From positions 1-64,000 of the forward strand of contig NZ_JARRAF010000008.1 in the NCBI RefSeq assembly GCF_030129945.1: a stretch of DNA of 64,000 nucleotides, given 5' to 3'. Both the position numbers and the translations under genes were made by a program. The first letter of the stretch is position 1. The number at the start of each line of letters is the position of its first letter. Below the pieces are notes generated by a model. It saw nothing but the letters and a program-made list of their open reading frames with translations. It did not search any database and had not been told where the DNA came from. Shown here in pieces: positions 50,196-59,954 of the stretch. The stretch is from Parachitinimonas caeni (GTDB lineage Bacteria; Pseudomonadota; Gammaproteobacteria; Burkholderiales; Chitinimonadaceae).

Positions 50196-51212
50196 ATGTC
50201 ACACCAACGAATCCTTGCAATCTACACCGGCGGCACGATCGGCATGCAGAAAACCGAGCGGGGTTATGCTCCGGTGGCAGGTTACCTTGCCAAGCGCCTG
50301 GCTGAGATCAGCCAAAGTACCGCAGACTTTCCTGAATATGTGCTGAAGGAATACTCGCCACTGATAGATTCCTCCAATCTAACCCCCTCCCACTGGAATC
50401 AGATTGCTAAGGATATTAACCAGCACTACGCCGAGTTCGATGGCTTCGTCGTGATTCATGGTACAGATACCCTGGCCTATACCGCGTCAGCCCTGAGTTT
50501 CATGCTGGAAAACCTGAGTAAGCCTGTCGTACTCACCGGGGCGATGGTTCCTCTGGCAGAACTTACTAACGATGCCGAGCAAAATCTGCGCGATGCCTTC
50601 TCCTGGGTATGCATGGCTGATATTCACGAAGTCGTGATTGCGTTTAATAGAGCCCTGTTTCGGGGAAATCGTTCACGCAAATTATGGGGAAATGACTTTG
50701 GAGCCTTTGGCAGCCCCAACTACCCGATTCTGGGCAAGGCTGGTCAGCAGAATGCATTGCATCACGCCCTGCTGCTCCCCAAGCCACAAACTCCATTCAC
50801 TCCCCGGCTGATTGATGCAGATCTGGGCATAGCCGGGGTCAAGCTCTACCCTGGCTACACCAGCCAACTGCTACAAGCTGCCTTGTCCATACCGCTACGT
50901 GGCTTAGTTTTGGAAACATATGGTGCGGGCAATGCCCCAGATGCGGATGAGGCGTTGATCCGGGCGCTTGGCCAAAGCGCGGGTCGAGGTACCATCATCA
51001 TCAACTGCACCCAATGCGTATCCGGCCGCGTCGCCATGGATACCTATGCGGTTGCCGACAAGCTGGCGTCGGCTGGCCTGATATCGGGCCACGACATGAC
51101 GCCCGAGGCTGCAATCACCAAACTCTACTATTTGCTGTCACAGCCATCCGGGCCATTCGAACTGGCAGACCTTATCTCCACCAGCCTGCGAGGAGAGTTG
51201 AGCCCCTGCTGA
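50196..51212 (+). CDS. ansA: Type I (cytoplasmic) L-asparaginase
   Basis: The 338-residue enzyme hydrolyses asparagine to aspartate and ammonia. Both active-site threonine motifs are present: ILAIYTGGTIGMQKTERGYA near the N-terminus and VIHGTDTLAYTASALSFMLE (the HGTDT box). There is no signal peptide, consistent with the cytoplasmic isozyme. An ATG two codons earlier (50190) is equally possible. Confidence 0.9.
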   Translation: MSHQRILAIYTGGTIGMQKTERGYAPVAGYLAKRLAEISQSTADFPEYVLKEYSPLIDSSNLTPSHWNQIAKDINQHYAEFDGFVVIHGTDTLAYTASALSFMLENLSKPVVLTGAMVPLAELTNDAEQNLRDAFSWVCMADIHEVVIAFNRALFRGNRSRKLWGNDFGAFGSPNYPILGKAGQQNALHHALLLPKPQTPFTPRLIDADLGIAGVKLYPGYTSQLLQAALSIPLRGLVLETYGAGNAPDADEALIRALGQSAGRGTIIINCTQCVSGRVAMDTYAVADKLASAGLISGHDMTPEAAITKLYYLLSQPSGPFELADLISTSLRGELSPC

Positions 51213-51288
51213 CAGGAATCCACAACAAACCAACTGCACCAGCAAGTCCCCTGCCGCACTGCAAAGCTGTGTCTATAATCGAACAGCC

Positions 51289-52569
51289 ATGCAAAACAGC
51301 TCACACTCTCCCTACCGCTTTCATGCACTGCTGGCACGCCTGACCGAAGAAGCCGGGCGCCACAGTGCCAAGCATGCTGAGTTTACGTTGCATAGCCACT
51401 TCCAGCCGATCTTCAGCTTGGCGCACCGACGGGTTGTCGGGCACGAAGGTCTACTTCGGGCCACAGCGGAAAGCGGCAAAGCCGTCAGCCCCTACACGGT
51501 TTTTGCCAGCGCACGTAGCGAATCAGAAATTGTTTTGCTTGATCGACTGGCCCGACTGTTGCACGTATCCAATTTCATCAACCATCCCGTCGAGCATCAG
51601 TGGTTGTTCCTCAATGCTGAGCCGAATGCCTTTATCCACGCTGGCAAATATGGGCCGTTTTTTGCTGAGCTATTCGATCACTACCAACTACCGCCGCACC
51701 AGATTGTTATTGAAGTGCTGGAGACAGCCATCGATGACAACCGCTTGCTGGGCCACGCAGTCGAGTATTTCCGTGAGTTGGGATGTCTGATCGCGATTGA
51801 TGATTTTGGCGCAGGCCATTCCAACATTGATCGCATCTGGCGACTCAAGCCAGACATCGTCAAGCTTGATCGAACCCTGATCACCGAAGCCAGTGATAAC
51901 CGGGAAGCACGGCACATTCTGCCCGGTCTGGTCGGTCTGCTGCATGAAGCTGGCGCGTTGGTTCTGGCAGAAGGTGTTGAAACGGAAGCCGAGGCCATGC
52001 TGGCCATGGAGTCGGACTGTGATCTGGTGCAGGGTTATCTCTTTGCGCTGCCCAGCCCATCATTTGTGGAGGCACAGGACAGCGATGAGACCTTCAATTC
52101 CTTGTGGAATCACTTTGACGAGCGAGTCAAGCACGAGATTGAGCACAATCAGACTATCCTGATCCCATACACCCAGGCATTCAACGACGTCGCCCAGCAA
52201 ATACGCGAAGGTCGCGAATTTCTGGATGCAACCCAAAGCTTTCTTGAGCTTGGGCTAGCGTTACGCTGCTTTCTGCTGGATGCGGAGGGCAGGCAGATCG
52301 GTCGTCATACCACGCAGTTTGCCCAAGCCAGCCGAAGCGAACGCTACCTGCCATTGCTGGATACAGAGGGTGCCGTCTGGTCCCGTCGTCAATACTTTCG
52401 CCAAGCGATGAAGCGCTTTGGAGAAATTCAGGTTTCCCGGCCGTATTTATCCCTGGTCAATGCCGATTATTGCGTCACCTTATCGTTGGGAATGCAGATT
52501 AATCAGGCACCTTGTGTGCTGTGTGCCGACCTGCTCTGGCTGTCAGAAAACGAAGATACCGATCTGTAG
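51289..52569 (+). CDS. EAL-domain c-di-GMP phosphodiesterase
   Basis: A 426-residue cytoplasmic protein. Its EAL domain (about 30-255) keeps the catalytic set: VGHEGLLR (EGL in place of EAL), FLNAEP, IVIEVLETAID, LIAIDDFGAGHSN (DD pair), DIVKLDRTL, LAEGVETEAEA and LVQGYLFA. The C-terminal 150 residues resemble a small sensory domain (TTQFAQASRSERYLPLLDTE). It probably degrades c-di-GMP in response to a signal sensed by that domain. Confidence 0.9.
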   Translation: MQNSSHSPYRFHALLARLTEEAGRHSAKHAEFTLHSHFQPIFSLAHRRVVGHEGLLRATAESGKAVSPYTVFASARSESEIVLLDRLARLLHVSNFINHPVEHQWLFLNAEPNAFIHAGKYGPFFAELFDHYQLPPHQIVIEVLETAIDDNRLLGHAVEYFRELGCLIAIDDFGAGHSNIDRIWRLKPDIVKLDRTLITEASDNREARHILPGLVGLLHEAGALVLAEGVETEAEAMLAMESDCDLVQGYLFALPSPSFVEAQDSDETFNSLWNHFDERVKHEIEHNQTILIPYTQAFNDVAQQIREGREFLDATQSFLELGLALRCFLLDAEGRQIGRHTTQFAQASRSERYLPLLDTEGAVWSRRQYFRQAMKRFGEIQVSRPYLSLVNADYCVTLSLGMQINQAPCVLCADLLWLSENEDTDL

Positions 52570-52663
52570 CCACTCCGGGTATCCGCCAACAGACTGGCCG
52601 GCGCGCGGACGGACTGGTATACTGCGGCCTCGCTGTCAGGTTTTGCAGGGCAGCGAACTCAAT

Positions 52664-52759
52664 GGCGGGTCTCCCCGCATTGCAAGGTCGTGAACCTGGT
52701 CAGGTCCGGAAGGAAGCAGCCACAGCGATTTATTGCAAGTGCCGGGGGTCGGGCTCGCC
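52664..52759 (+). ncRNA. ffs: 4.5S signal recognition particle RNA
   Basis: The conserved SRP core is readable: GTGAACCTGGTCAGGTCCGG, then AAGGAAGCAGCCAC. The ends GGCGGGTCTCCCC and GGGGGTCGGGCTCGCC pair to close the hairpin. A -10 box TATACT at 52618-52623 lies about 40 bp upstream. Ends are estimated from the pairing. Confidence 0.93.
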
Positions 52760-52889
52760 ACCTCCCCCTCCTCACCGCCCGTCATCTTGATAGCAAGTAA
52801 GCGAAAAGCATACTAGCCTTAGATCAGCACTAGAGCTTTTGCTCGTCATGTAGCAAAATTACGGGATTTTTGCGTAGTTTCCACAAGCC

Positions 52890-53534
52890 ATGAAAACCTA
52901 TGACCGGATCGTGCAGGAAAGCCTCAAGCTTTTTAATGAGCATGGAGAGCGCTCCATCACGACCAATCATATCGCTGCCCATCTAGGGATCAGCCCAGGC
53001 AATCTGTACTATCACTTCCGCAACAAGGAAGAGATCATCTATCAGATTTTCTGCCAATACAAAACCTACATCCAGCAGCATCTGCAATTGCCGGAAGACC
53101 GGCCGCTGCTGATGGATGACATGATTCATTACCTCGATACCGCCTTCGTTGCCATGTGGCAGTATCGGTTCATGTTTTACGACCTGCCCGGCATCCTGTC
53201 CCGCAACACTCGCATGCAGGAGGAATACACCGTATTCCTGCGCCAGGATCTGGCAAACATCCTGAGCCGCCTGTTTACCGAGTTTTCGCATGTCGGGATC
53301 ATTCGGGTCGCCCCAGAAGACATCGAACCGCTATCCGTGAATACCTGGCTGATCGTCAAATTCTGGTTCGCCTTCCATCAGACGGCCAATCCAACCGTCC
53401 CAATCACTGAAGACACCGGCCGGCGCGGCGTATTGCAGGTTTTGTCGCTGCTCAAACCTTATGTGCAACCAAGCTTCATGCCCTTGTATGAAGAGCTGGA
53501 AGCAGCCTTTGGCCGAACCATCACCAGCGCCTGA
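52890..53534 (+). CDS. TetR-family transcriptional regulator
   Basis: The 214-residue protein has an N-terminal TetR helix-turn-helix (RIVQESLKLFNEHGERSITT, NHIAAHLGISPGNLYYHFRN, with the YYHF signature). The long C-terminal ligand-binding domain is helical, with YDLPGILSRNTRMQEEYTVF. It is not adjacent to an obvious target operon; its ligand is unknown. Confidence 0.88.
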   Translation: MKTYDRIVQESLKLFNEHGERSITTNHIAAHLGISPGNLYYHFRNKEEIIYQIFCQYKTYIQQHLQLPEDRPLLMDDMIHYLDTAFVAMWQYRFMFYDLPGILSRNTRMQEEYTVFLRQDLANILSRLFTEFSHVGIIRVAPEDIEPLSVNTWLIVKFWFAFHQTANPTVPITEDTGRRGVLQVLSLLKPYVQPSFMPLYEELEAAFGRTITSA

Positions 53535-53570
53535 TCGTGCGCCTTGCCCGGCCTCATGGCAGTGAAAAGA

Positions 53571-53595
53571 CAACGCCCCATCTCTGGGGCGTTGA
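53571..53595. terminator. Terminator hairpin between convergent genes
   Basis: AACGCCCC-ATCT-CTGGGGCGTT forms a strong hairpin between the tetR stop and the GMC gene end. There is no long T tract, so termination may be partial. Confidence 0.55.
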
Positions 53596-53638
53596 CGTAT
53601 GGATACTTGAACTTAGGCTTTGTCAGGGTAGATACGCC

Positions 53639-55267
53639 TCAAGCGGCCAACCAATCCACAGGCCGACCGATCAACTGCCCAGCCAATCGAGAGGCGTTAC
53701 GTGCAACCAGGCCATAAATCGACAACTGCGGGTTGGCGCCAATGCTGGTCGGAAAGGCGGAACCATCAAACACGTAGAGATTATCGACCTGATGATGACG
53801 ACCGTTGACATCGACGACGCCTTGCCTGGGGTCTGCACTCATGCCGCATCCCCCCATGACGTGAGCGCTGACGATCTTGGCTCGCAAGATCTCAAGCGGT
53901 AGTTCACTGATGCCCCGCTTAGCCTCAGCCCAGCTTGAATAACCTTCCACGCCGATATCCTCATGGATAGGCACAACCCGTGTCGCCCCGGCAGCAAACT
54001 GCAGCTCGGCCATCGTCAGATAGGATCGGCGCAACCCCTCCCAGACAAAATCCGTAATCGGGTAATCCAGTACCGGCGTCCCATCACGTTTGAGTTCCAC
54101 GTTGCCACCCGGACTATCAGGATGAAAGCCATCCCGCAGCAAGGAAAGCACAACCTGCAGCTGAGCAAAGCGTGACATGACCGAGCGATGCTTGGCACCA
54201 AAGCCCGTCATGGTGATGGCAGTCAACACAGGATGTAGCGGCGGAACTTCCAGCTTGTAGCCAATGGGCCCATCAATTGGCTGGCTTTCGAGAAAGTGGT
54301 CGGAATAAATACTTTGCGGGGCACCGTTCCAGCCTTCTACCTTGAACGGCATGAACGCGCCAGAAATATTGACCGGGTGCAGGAAAGTGCGCTTGCCCAC
54401 ACGCTGGTAGGGATTGAGCCCCTCGTCCGAACGCAGCAGTAATCCCGGTGTGTTGATCGACCCACCTGCCAGCACAAAGGCTTTTGCCAGCACACGGATC
54501 TTACGACCCGATGGATAAATACCTCGACCATCCATGGCACTGGCTTCAATGGCCTGGGCCTTGCCCCCCTGCATCACTATCCGCTCGGCGCGGGCACGCG
54601 TGACCAGCACGGCGCCTTTGTCCAGCGCTGAGGGAATGGTGGAGACCAACATCGACTGCTTGGCATTGACCGGACAACCCATGCCGCAATAGCCAAGGTT
54701 CATGCAGCCATTCACATTGCGCCGGATATGCGACCAGGAGATCCCGAGTCTGTCCGCGCCCAGTTTGAGTACCGTGTTATTGACGTTGGGTTCGACATTC
54801 CAGTCGATCACATTCAGGCGCTTTTCCGCCTTCTCGAACCAAGGCTGCATCGACTCAACCGTCAGTGCCTTCAAACCAAACTGCGACTGCCAGTATTTGA
54901 GCGTACTAGGCGGCGTCCGAAAGCTCGATGTCCAGTTGACCACGGTTGAACCGCCCACCGCACGCCCCTGCAGGATGGTGATGCCCTTATCCTTGGTCTG
55001 CCGCCCTGCCGACTCTTGATACAGATTTGGATACGCGTTGGCCTCGGTCAGGCGGAAATCCCGGGAGGCGAAATGCAGCGCCCCCTCCTCCAGCAGCACG
55101 ACCTTGAGCCCCGCCTTGGCGAGAATCTCGGCACTGACTCCGCCGCCAGCACCTGTTCCAACAATGACCACATCCGCCGTCAATTCCAGATCGGTGTTGA
55201 GCTGCGAAGCGTCCTGCACTTTCCAGCGACCGGAGGCCAGACCTTCGGCAATTACATCCTTAGCCAT
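53639..55267 (-). CDS. GMC-family FAD-dependent oxidoreductase
   Basis: The 542-residue protein starts with an FAD-binding loop (DVVIVGTGAGGGVSAEILAK). It has an AVGGSTVVNWTSSF segment, a MNLGYCGMGCPVNAKQSM cluster, and the GMC C-terminal box (ANPQLSIYGLVARNASRLAG) with the likely catalytic His at HVMGGCGMS. It oxidises an alcohol or sugar; the substrate is unknown. Start overlaps the downstream end of the partner gene by 8 nt, so the two are coupled. Confidence 0.85.
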   Translation of the reverse strand: MAKDVIAEGLASGRWKVQDASQLNTDLELTADVVIVGTGAGGGVSAEILAKAGLKVVLLEEGALHFASRDFRLTEANAYPNLYQESAGRQTKDKGITILQGRAVGGSTVVNWTSSFRTPPSTLKYWQSQFGLKALTVESMQPWFEKAEKRLNVIDWNVEPNVNNTVLKLGADRLGISWSHIRRNVNGCMNLGYCGMGCPVNAKQSMLVSTIPSALDKGAVLVTRARAERIVMQGGKAQAIEASAMDGRGIYPSGRKIRVLAKAFVLAGGSINTPGLLLRSDEGLNPYQRVGKRTFLHPVNISGAFMPFKVEGWNGAPQSIYSDHFLESQPIDGPIGYKLEVPPLHPVLTAITMTGFGAKHRSVMSRFAQLQVVLSLLRDGFHPDSPGGNVELKRDGTPVLDYPITDFVWEGLRRSYLTMAELQFAAGATRVVPIHEDIGVEGYSSWAEAKRGISELPLEILRAKIVSAHVMGGCGMSADPRQGVVDVNGRHHQVDNLYVFDGSAFPTSIGANPQLSIYGLVARNASRLAGQLIGRPVDWLAA

Positions 55268-55817
55268 GTTTAAAAAAATCCTTTACGAACGCGGGTGGAC
55301 CGTCATAACCGATCCCTACCCAGGCATGCGGATTGCCGTACCAGGCTGCAAAGACCACCTGATGCAACGCCTGATAACCGCTGCGCAGCAGCACTAGGCT
55401 GCTATAGCGCCAGCGGGAGAGGAAGTTGCCGATATCATCATCGCTTGCCTCGCCCCAAGGTTTGGTGATGCCAACAACCCAGCGACGAGTAAAGCGATTG
55501 GTCAGTAGCATCAACAGCTGTTTGACTTCATCCTGAACCACGCCCGGCAAGCCACTGATTGCGATATCTGCGCCATGCACAAACTCCTGCAAGGCTATAT
55601 CGCGGGCTGCCGGTGCCTCAGGCAAGGCGCCCGCCAGCATCACCCGGCCGATCGCCGCCATGGCCGAGCGGCTGGCCGCATCAAGCACTTTGAAACGAGC
55701 CGGGTCTACCACGGCGTAGACGGGGTCTGCCTCAAGTGGGCCATAGCCAAAGCGGGCAACCCCTAGCAAAGCCCCACCCAGCACCCCTGTTTTGATTAAC
55801 TGTCTGCGCGTCAGCAC
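55260..55817 (-). CDS. Twin-arginine-exported small subunit of the GMC dehydrogenase
   Basis: The 185-residue protein has a twin-arginine-like signal (MLTRRQLIKTGVLGGALLGV). The mature region resembles gluconate 2-dehydrogenase subunit 3-type proteins (EFVHGADIAISGLPGVVQDE, LLTNRFTRRWVVG). It is coupled to the GMC gene and probably brings it to the periplasm as a hitchhiker, as with other GMC/small-subunit pairs. Confidence 0.75.
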   Translation of the reverse strand: MLTRRQLIKTGVLGGALLGVARFGYGPLEADPVYAVVDPARFKVLDAASRSAMAAIGRVMLAGALPEAPAARDIALQEFVHGADIAISGLPGVVQDEVKQLLMLLTNRFTRRWVVGITKPWGEASDDDIGNFLSRWRYSSLVLLRSGYQALHQVVFAAWYGNPHAWVGIGYDGPPAFVKDFFKHG

Positions 55818-55826
55818 GATAGCTCC

Positions 55827-57257
55827 TTAGCGCAACATGAACTTGATCATGGTTTCAATCGTCTTGCCGTAGGGTGGGCGTAGCAAAGACAGGCCATTGA
55901 CTCTGGACTGGGCAAACACCCCCTTCTTCTTGGAAAACGTGTCGAAACCCTCCTTGCCGTGGTAGGCCCCCATGCCGGAAGGCCCGACACCGCCGAATGG
56001 CAGATCATCCTGCGCGACATGCACCACCGTTTCATTCAAGGCAACGCCACCAGAAATCGTGTGGCTCAGCACATATGAAATACGTTCACGGTCGTAGTCG
56101 AACAAATACAGCGCCAGCGGCCGAGGATGAGCGTTGACATATGCAATCGCCTCATCGAAGTTGCGGTAGGTCATCACCGGCAGTAGCGGGCCAAAAATCT
56201 CATCCTGCATGATTTTCATGGCGTCGCTGACACCCGTGACAATCGTCGGGGCCATCTTGCCGGTATGGCTGCAATCGCCTTCAACCAACGGGATGATGGT
56301 GGCACCTTGCGCCTTGGCATCAGTCAGATACCCCTCCAGCCGATGTCGATGCCGCTCGTTGATCACTGCACTGTAATCAGGATTCGCAGGCAGATTGGGA
56401 TACCAGCCATTGACGGCAACTTTGGCAGCCTCGACAAACTCAGCCAGCCTCGCCTCTGGCACAAAGACATAGTCCGGCGCCACACAGGTCTGGCCAGCAT
56501 TCAGGCACTTGCCGTGCAGAATCCGCTCTGCCGCCGTTTTGACGGAAAACTCAGGTCCGACCAGGGTTGGGGACTTCCCGCCCAGCTCCAGCGTCACCGG
56601 AGTCAGATGTTCACTGGCCGCACGCATGACATGCTTGCCGACCGATGTTGAACCCGTAAACAGGATGTGATCGAACGGTTGAGACGAAAACACCTGTGCG
56701 ACTTCGACGCCACCATTGAAAGCCACCACCTGATCTTCGTGGAAGCATTCGCTCAACACCCTTGCCAGCAATTCTCCGGTGCGTGGTGTGAACTCGGACA
56801 TCTTGAGCATGACCCGGTTGCCCGCTGCCAAGGCGCTGGTCAGCGGCCCGATGGCTAAATACAACGGGTAATTCCAGGGGACAATGATGCCTACCACCCC
56901 CAGCGGCTGGGCAATCAGCGTGTTACTGGCTGGCATGAACCACTTTGATACCGGCCGACGCTCTGACTTCATCCACTTCTTCAGGCTTTTCTCCGCGTGG
57001 CGAATGCCTTCGATACAGGGAAACAATTCCAGCACCCTTGTCTCGTGGGCCGACCGATGACCGAAATCCGCGCTGATGGCCGCACAGAACTCATCGGCAT
57101 GGCGCAGCAGCGCTTCGCGCAAAGACACCAAAGCCTGCCGCCGCTCCTCGCGACCTGGATAAGGTGCAGCAGCCCAGGCTGCGCGTTGCCTGGAAAAAAC
57201 CGCCTGCAGGCGCGCTACCTGCGCCTCGGCCTGGTGCGGTTGAAATCCGGGTTCCAT
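55827..57257 (-). CDS. Aldehyde dehydrogenase, coniferyl-aldehyde-dehydrogenase-like
   Basis: The 476-residue enzyme oxidises an aldehyde with NAD(P)+. Features are VVGIIVPWNYPLYLAIGPLT, ILFTGSTSVGKHVMRAASEH, VTLELGGKSPTLV (catalytic Glu) and LNAGQTCVAPDYVFVP (catalytic Cys). The C-terminal HTISGGVALNETVVHVAQDD is followed by a hydrophobic tail like that of long-chain or coniferyl aldehyde dehydrogenases. ATG at 57257 follows GAGGG; it heads the operon with the GMC pair, suggesting stepwise oxidation of an alcohol. Confidence 0.9.
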   Translation of the reverse strand: MEPGFQPHQAEAQVARLQAVFSRQRAAWAAAPYPGREERRQALVSLREALLRHADEFCAAISADFGHRSAHETRVLELFPCIEGIRHAEKSLKKWMKSERRPVSKWFMPASNTLIAQPLGVVGIIVPWNYPLYLAIGPLTSALAAGNRVMLKMSEFTPRTGELLARVLSECFHEDQVVAFNGGVEVAQVFSSQPFDHILFTGSTSVGKHVMRAASEHLTPVTLELGGKSPTLVGPEFSVKTAAERILHGKCLNAGQTCVAPDYVFVPEARLAEFVEAAKVAVNGWYPNLPANPDYSAVINERHRHRLEGYLTDAKAQGATIIPLVEGDCSHTGKMAPTIVTGVSDAMKIMQDEIFGPLLPVMTYRNFDEAIAYVNAHPRPLALYLFDYDRERISYVLSHTISGGVALNETVVHVAQDDLPFGGVGPSGMGAYHGKEGFDTFSKKKGVFAQSRVNGLSLLRPPYGKTIETMIKFMLR

Positions 57258-57535
57258 GGTGTTTGCCCTCAAATCAAAATAGAGTAACGACTCTAAACAA
57301 ACAAGATTGTACCAGCAAGCGTCTGCAGGCCGCTAATTGGTGGTCAGGCAACCAAGCAAGCGTCCGATCAGACAGGGTTTGCGGCGTTGTATTGCTACAA
57401 CAGCGCACGGCAAATCACTCGGCCATCCCTACTTCTCCGTGTACGCACGCGTCAACAGAGCCTAGACATTCTGGTTTGCTGTTGCCGGCCACAGCAGTGT
57501 AATCTAGGCCATCAATCGGTCATTTCACGCCAATC

Positions 57536-58579
57536 ATGCAATCTTCAGTCACGCCGGACCACTCAGAGCGGCAGGTTCGCATCCCTGCCAGCTACACCCG
57601 CCTGATGGCCCGCGAGCTGAAACTCGACAAGGACGGCATGGTTCGGCTGTTGGCAGGCAGTGGCGTCAGGCCGGATGACTTGCAACATGCCGACGCCACC
57701 CTGACGCTAGCGCAGCATGAGGTCACCGTCCGCAATGCCAAGGCGCTCAGCGGTGATGCCGGTTTGGGGCTGATCGTCGGCAGTGCACTGAGTCTATCCA
57801 GCCACGGTGCGGCCGGTTATGCCGCCACTACCAGCGCCGATCTGGGCGAGGCCCTGCGCACCGTCACTCGCTATTTGCCCTTGCGCGCCCCCTATCTCAG
57901 CGCACAGTTCGAAGTGACGGAAGATCTGGCCATCTGGCGGGTCGAACCTGCGATCGAACTGGGCGACAATCTGTTGTTTCTGCTGGAAGTGGTCTTTCTG
58001 GCCTTGCAGTCACTGCTGGAATTCACGGCTGGGGGATTACCCCCAGGCTGCAAAGTCACATTGGGGTTACCAGCCCCACGCTATGCCGAGCGCTATCGGC
58101 AGGTCTTCAGGATGCCGATTCAGTTTGGTGCCAGTCAGCATAGTCTGATTTTGCCAGCCGCCTGCCTGAACATTCCCTGTGCCAGTGCCGACGCCCCGTC
58201 TCATCGCGGTCTGCGCTTGCAATGCGAGCAGGCGCTGCAAGCCCTCAATCAACCCGGTGGTGGGCTGGCACAACAAGTGCGGGCTTATCTGGCCGAACGG
58301 CTGCAGGACTCGCCTTGTATTGATCAGGCCGCCCGGCACTTTCACCTTTCCAGCCGCACGCTGGTGCGCCGCCTGGCCGCAGATGCCACAACGTTTCAAA
58401 CCTTGCTCGACGAAGTCCGGCGCGGCCAGGCCAGCGAGTTGCTGGCGGTCCGGCTGCCGATCGACAGCATCGCCGAACTGCTTGGTTATCGAGACCCCTC
58501 CAACTTTGGCCGGGCATTTCGCCGTTGGTTCGGCATGTCACCCAGCGCCTACCGTAATCAGCATCACCAGAATGGATAA
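57536..58579 (+). CDS. AraC-family transcriptional regulator
   Basis: The 347-residue protein has an N-terminal arabinose-binding-like domain of the OruR/ArgR subgroup (LGLIVGSALSLSSHGAAGYA). The C-terminal AraC double helix-turn-helix contains FHLSSRTLVRRLAADATTFQ, LPIDSIAELLGYRDPSNFGR and AFRRWFGMSPSAYRNQ. Divergent from the aldehyde dehydrogenase/GMC operon, it is the likely activator of that operon. It is followed by a VWA gene at 6 bp. Confidence 0.85.
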   Translation: MQSSVTPDHSERQVRIPASYTRLMARELKLDKDGMVRLLAGSGVRPDDLQHADATLTLAQHEVTVRNAKALSGDAGLGLIVGSALSLSSHGAAGYAATTSADLGEALRTVTRYLPLRAPYLSAQFEVTEDLAIWRVEPAIELGDNLLFLLEVVFLALQSLLEFTAGGLPPGCKVTLGLPAPRYAERYRQVFRMPIQFGASQHSLILPAACLNIPCASADAPSHRGLRLQCEQALQALNQPGGGLAQQVRAYLAERLQDSPCIDQAARHFHLSSRTLVRRLAADATTFQTLLDEVRRGQASELLAVRLPIDSIAELLGYRDPSNFGRAFRRWFGMSPSAYRNQHHQNG

Positions 58580-58585
58580 GTCCCC

Positions 58586-59767
58586 ATGTTGATCGACTTT
58601 TTTTATGAACTCCGCGACGCTGGTTTGCCCGTCGGTACGCAGGAGCTGCTCACTCTGCTCGAAGCGCTGGATCAGCGCGTAGTCAGCGGTAGCCTTGATG
58701 ACTTTTATCATCTGGCGCGGCTGGTACTGATCAAGGACGAGAAACACTACGATCGCTTCGATCAAGTGTTTGGCCACTACTTCAAGGGGCTGGAGTCGCT
58801 GGACGAGGTGCTGCAGGCCGATATCCCCGCCGACTGGTTGCAAGCCTTGTTTGAGCGCCATATGAGCGATGAGGACAAGGCCAAGATACAGGCCATGGGC
58901 TGGGAACAGCTGATGCAGACACTGAAAGAGCGGCTGGCCGAACAGAAGGAGCGGCATGAAGGCGGCAATAAATGGATCGGCACCGGCGGCACCAGCCCGT
59001 TCGGTGCCTATGGCTACAACCCCGCCGGCATCCGCATTGGCCAGAAGGAATCACGGCATCGGCGGGCGGTAAAGGTGTGGGATCAGCGCGAATTCCGTAA
59101 TTTCGATGACAGCGTTGAACTAGGTACCCGCAATATCAAAGTTGCCTTACGGCGCCTGCGCCAATTTGCACGGGATGGCGCCGAGGAGATTCTGGATCTG
59201 GACGCCACCATCCACGCTACCGCCGCCAATGCCGGCCATCTTGATCTCAAATTGGTACCCGAGCGCCACAATACGGTGAAGGTGCTGCTGTTTCTGGATG
59301 TCGGCGGCTCAATGGATGATCACATCAAGGTTTGCGAAGAGCTGTTTTCTGCCGCCAAGACCGAGTTCAAGCACCTTGAGTATTTTTACTTTCACAACTT
59401 CGTGTATGAGTCGGTCTGGCGTGACAACGCCCGACGGCATGGCGAGCGCTTTCCAACCTGGGATGTCATCCACACCTTCGGCAGCGACTACAAACTGATC
59501 TTTGTGGGAGATGCCACCATGAGTCCTTATGAGATTCTGTATCGGGGAGGGAGCGTCGAGCACAACAATGATGAACCAGGCAAAGTATGGCTGGAGCGGC
59601 TGCTAGACCAATTCAGCCACGCCGTGTGGCTTAACCCGGTACGACAGGAGATCTGGGATTACACCGAATCCGTGATCATGACTCGGCAAATGCTTGGCGA
59701 GCGCATGTTTCCGCTAACCGTCGAGGGCATTGAACAAGCCATGCGCAGTCTCACGCGTGGCCGCTAA
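58586..59767 (+). CDS. VWA-domain protein (CoxE-like)
   Basis: The 393-residue protein has an N-terminal alpha-helical part (FFYELRDAGLPVGTQELLTL), a DUF58/CoxE-type region, and a von Willebrand factor A domain with a MIDAS-like KVLLFLDVGGSMDDHIKVCE (Asp-x-Gly-x-Ser). In most genomes it sits beside a MoxR-type AAA ATPase and assists metal-enzyme maturation; here no MoxR gene is adjacent in the window. Confidence 0.82.
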   Translation: MLIDFFYELRDAGLPVGTQELLTLLEALDQRVVSGSLDDFYHLARLVLIKDEKHYDRFDQVFGHYFKGLESLDEVLQADIPADWLQALFERHMSDEDKAKIQAMGWEQLMQTLKERLAEQKERHEGGNKWIGTGGTSPFGAYGYNPAGIRIGQKESRHRRAVKVWDQREFRNFDDSVELGTRNIKVALRRLRQFARDGAEEILDLDATIHATAANAGHLDLKLVPERHNTVKVLLFLDVGGSMDDHIKVCEELFSAAKTEFKHLEYFYFHNFVYESVWRDNARRHGERFPTWDVIHTFGSDYKLIFVGDATMSPYEILYRGGSVEHNNDEPGKVWLERLLDQFSHAVWLNPVRQEIWDYTESVIMTRQMLGERMFPLTVEGIEQAMRSLTRGR

Positions 59768-59825
59768 ACCCTGGAACCGGCAAGCAGGGCTTGCCATTTT
59801 CAGTAATAAGAATTATTCTCAAAAA

Positions 59826-59852
59826 CGAAGCCAAGCCAACCCATTGGCTTCG
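59826..59852. terminator. Intrinsic terminator between convergent genes
   Basis: CGAAGCCAA-GCCAACCCA-TTGGCTTCG is a perfect 9-bp hairpin with AAAAA before and AATTT after, between the VWA gene and the cyclase. The rest of 59768-59954 shows no gene. Confidence 0.75.
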
Positions 59853-59954
59853 AATTTGCTCCAGTCCAGATAGCGGGCTCGCAACCCGGACCTGTAGCCA
59901 GCCCGGCGGGAAGACGGAGCCCGCCCAGCCAGCCAGGGTCAAACTCGTATCGGC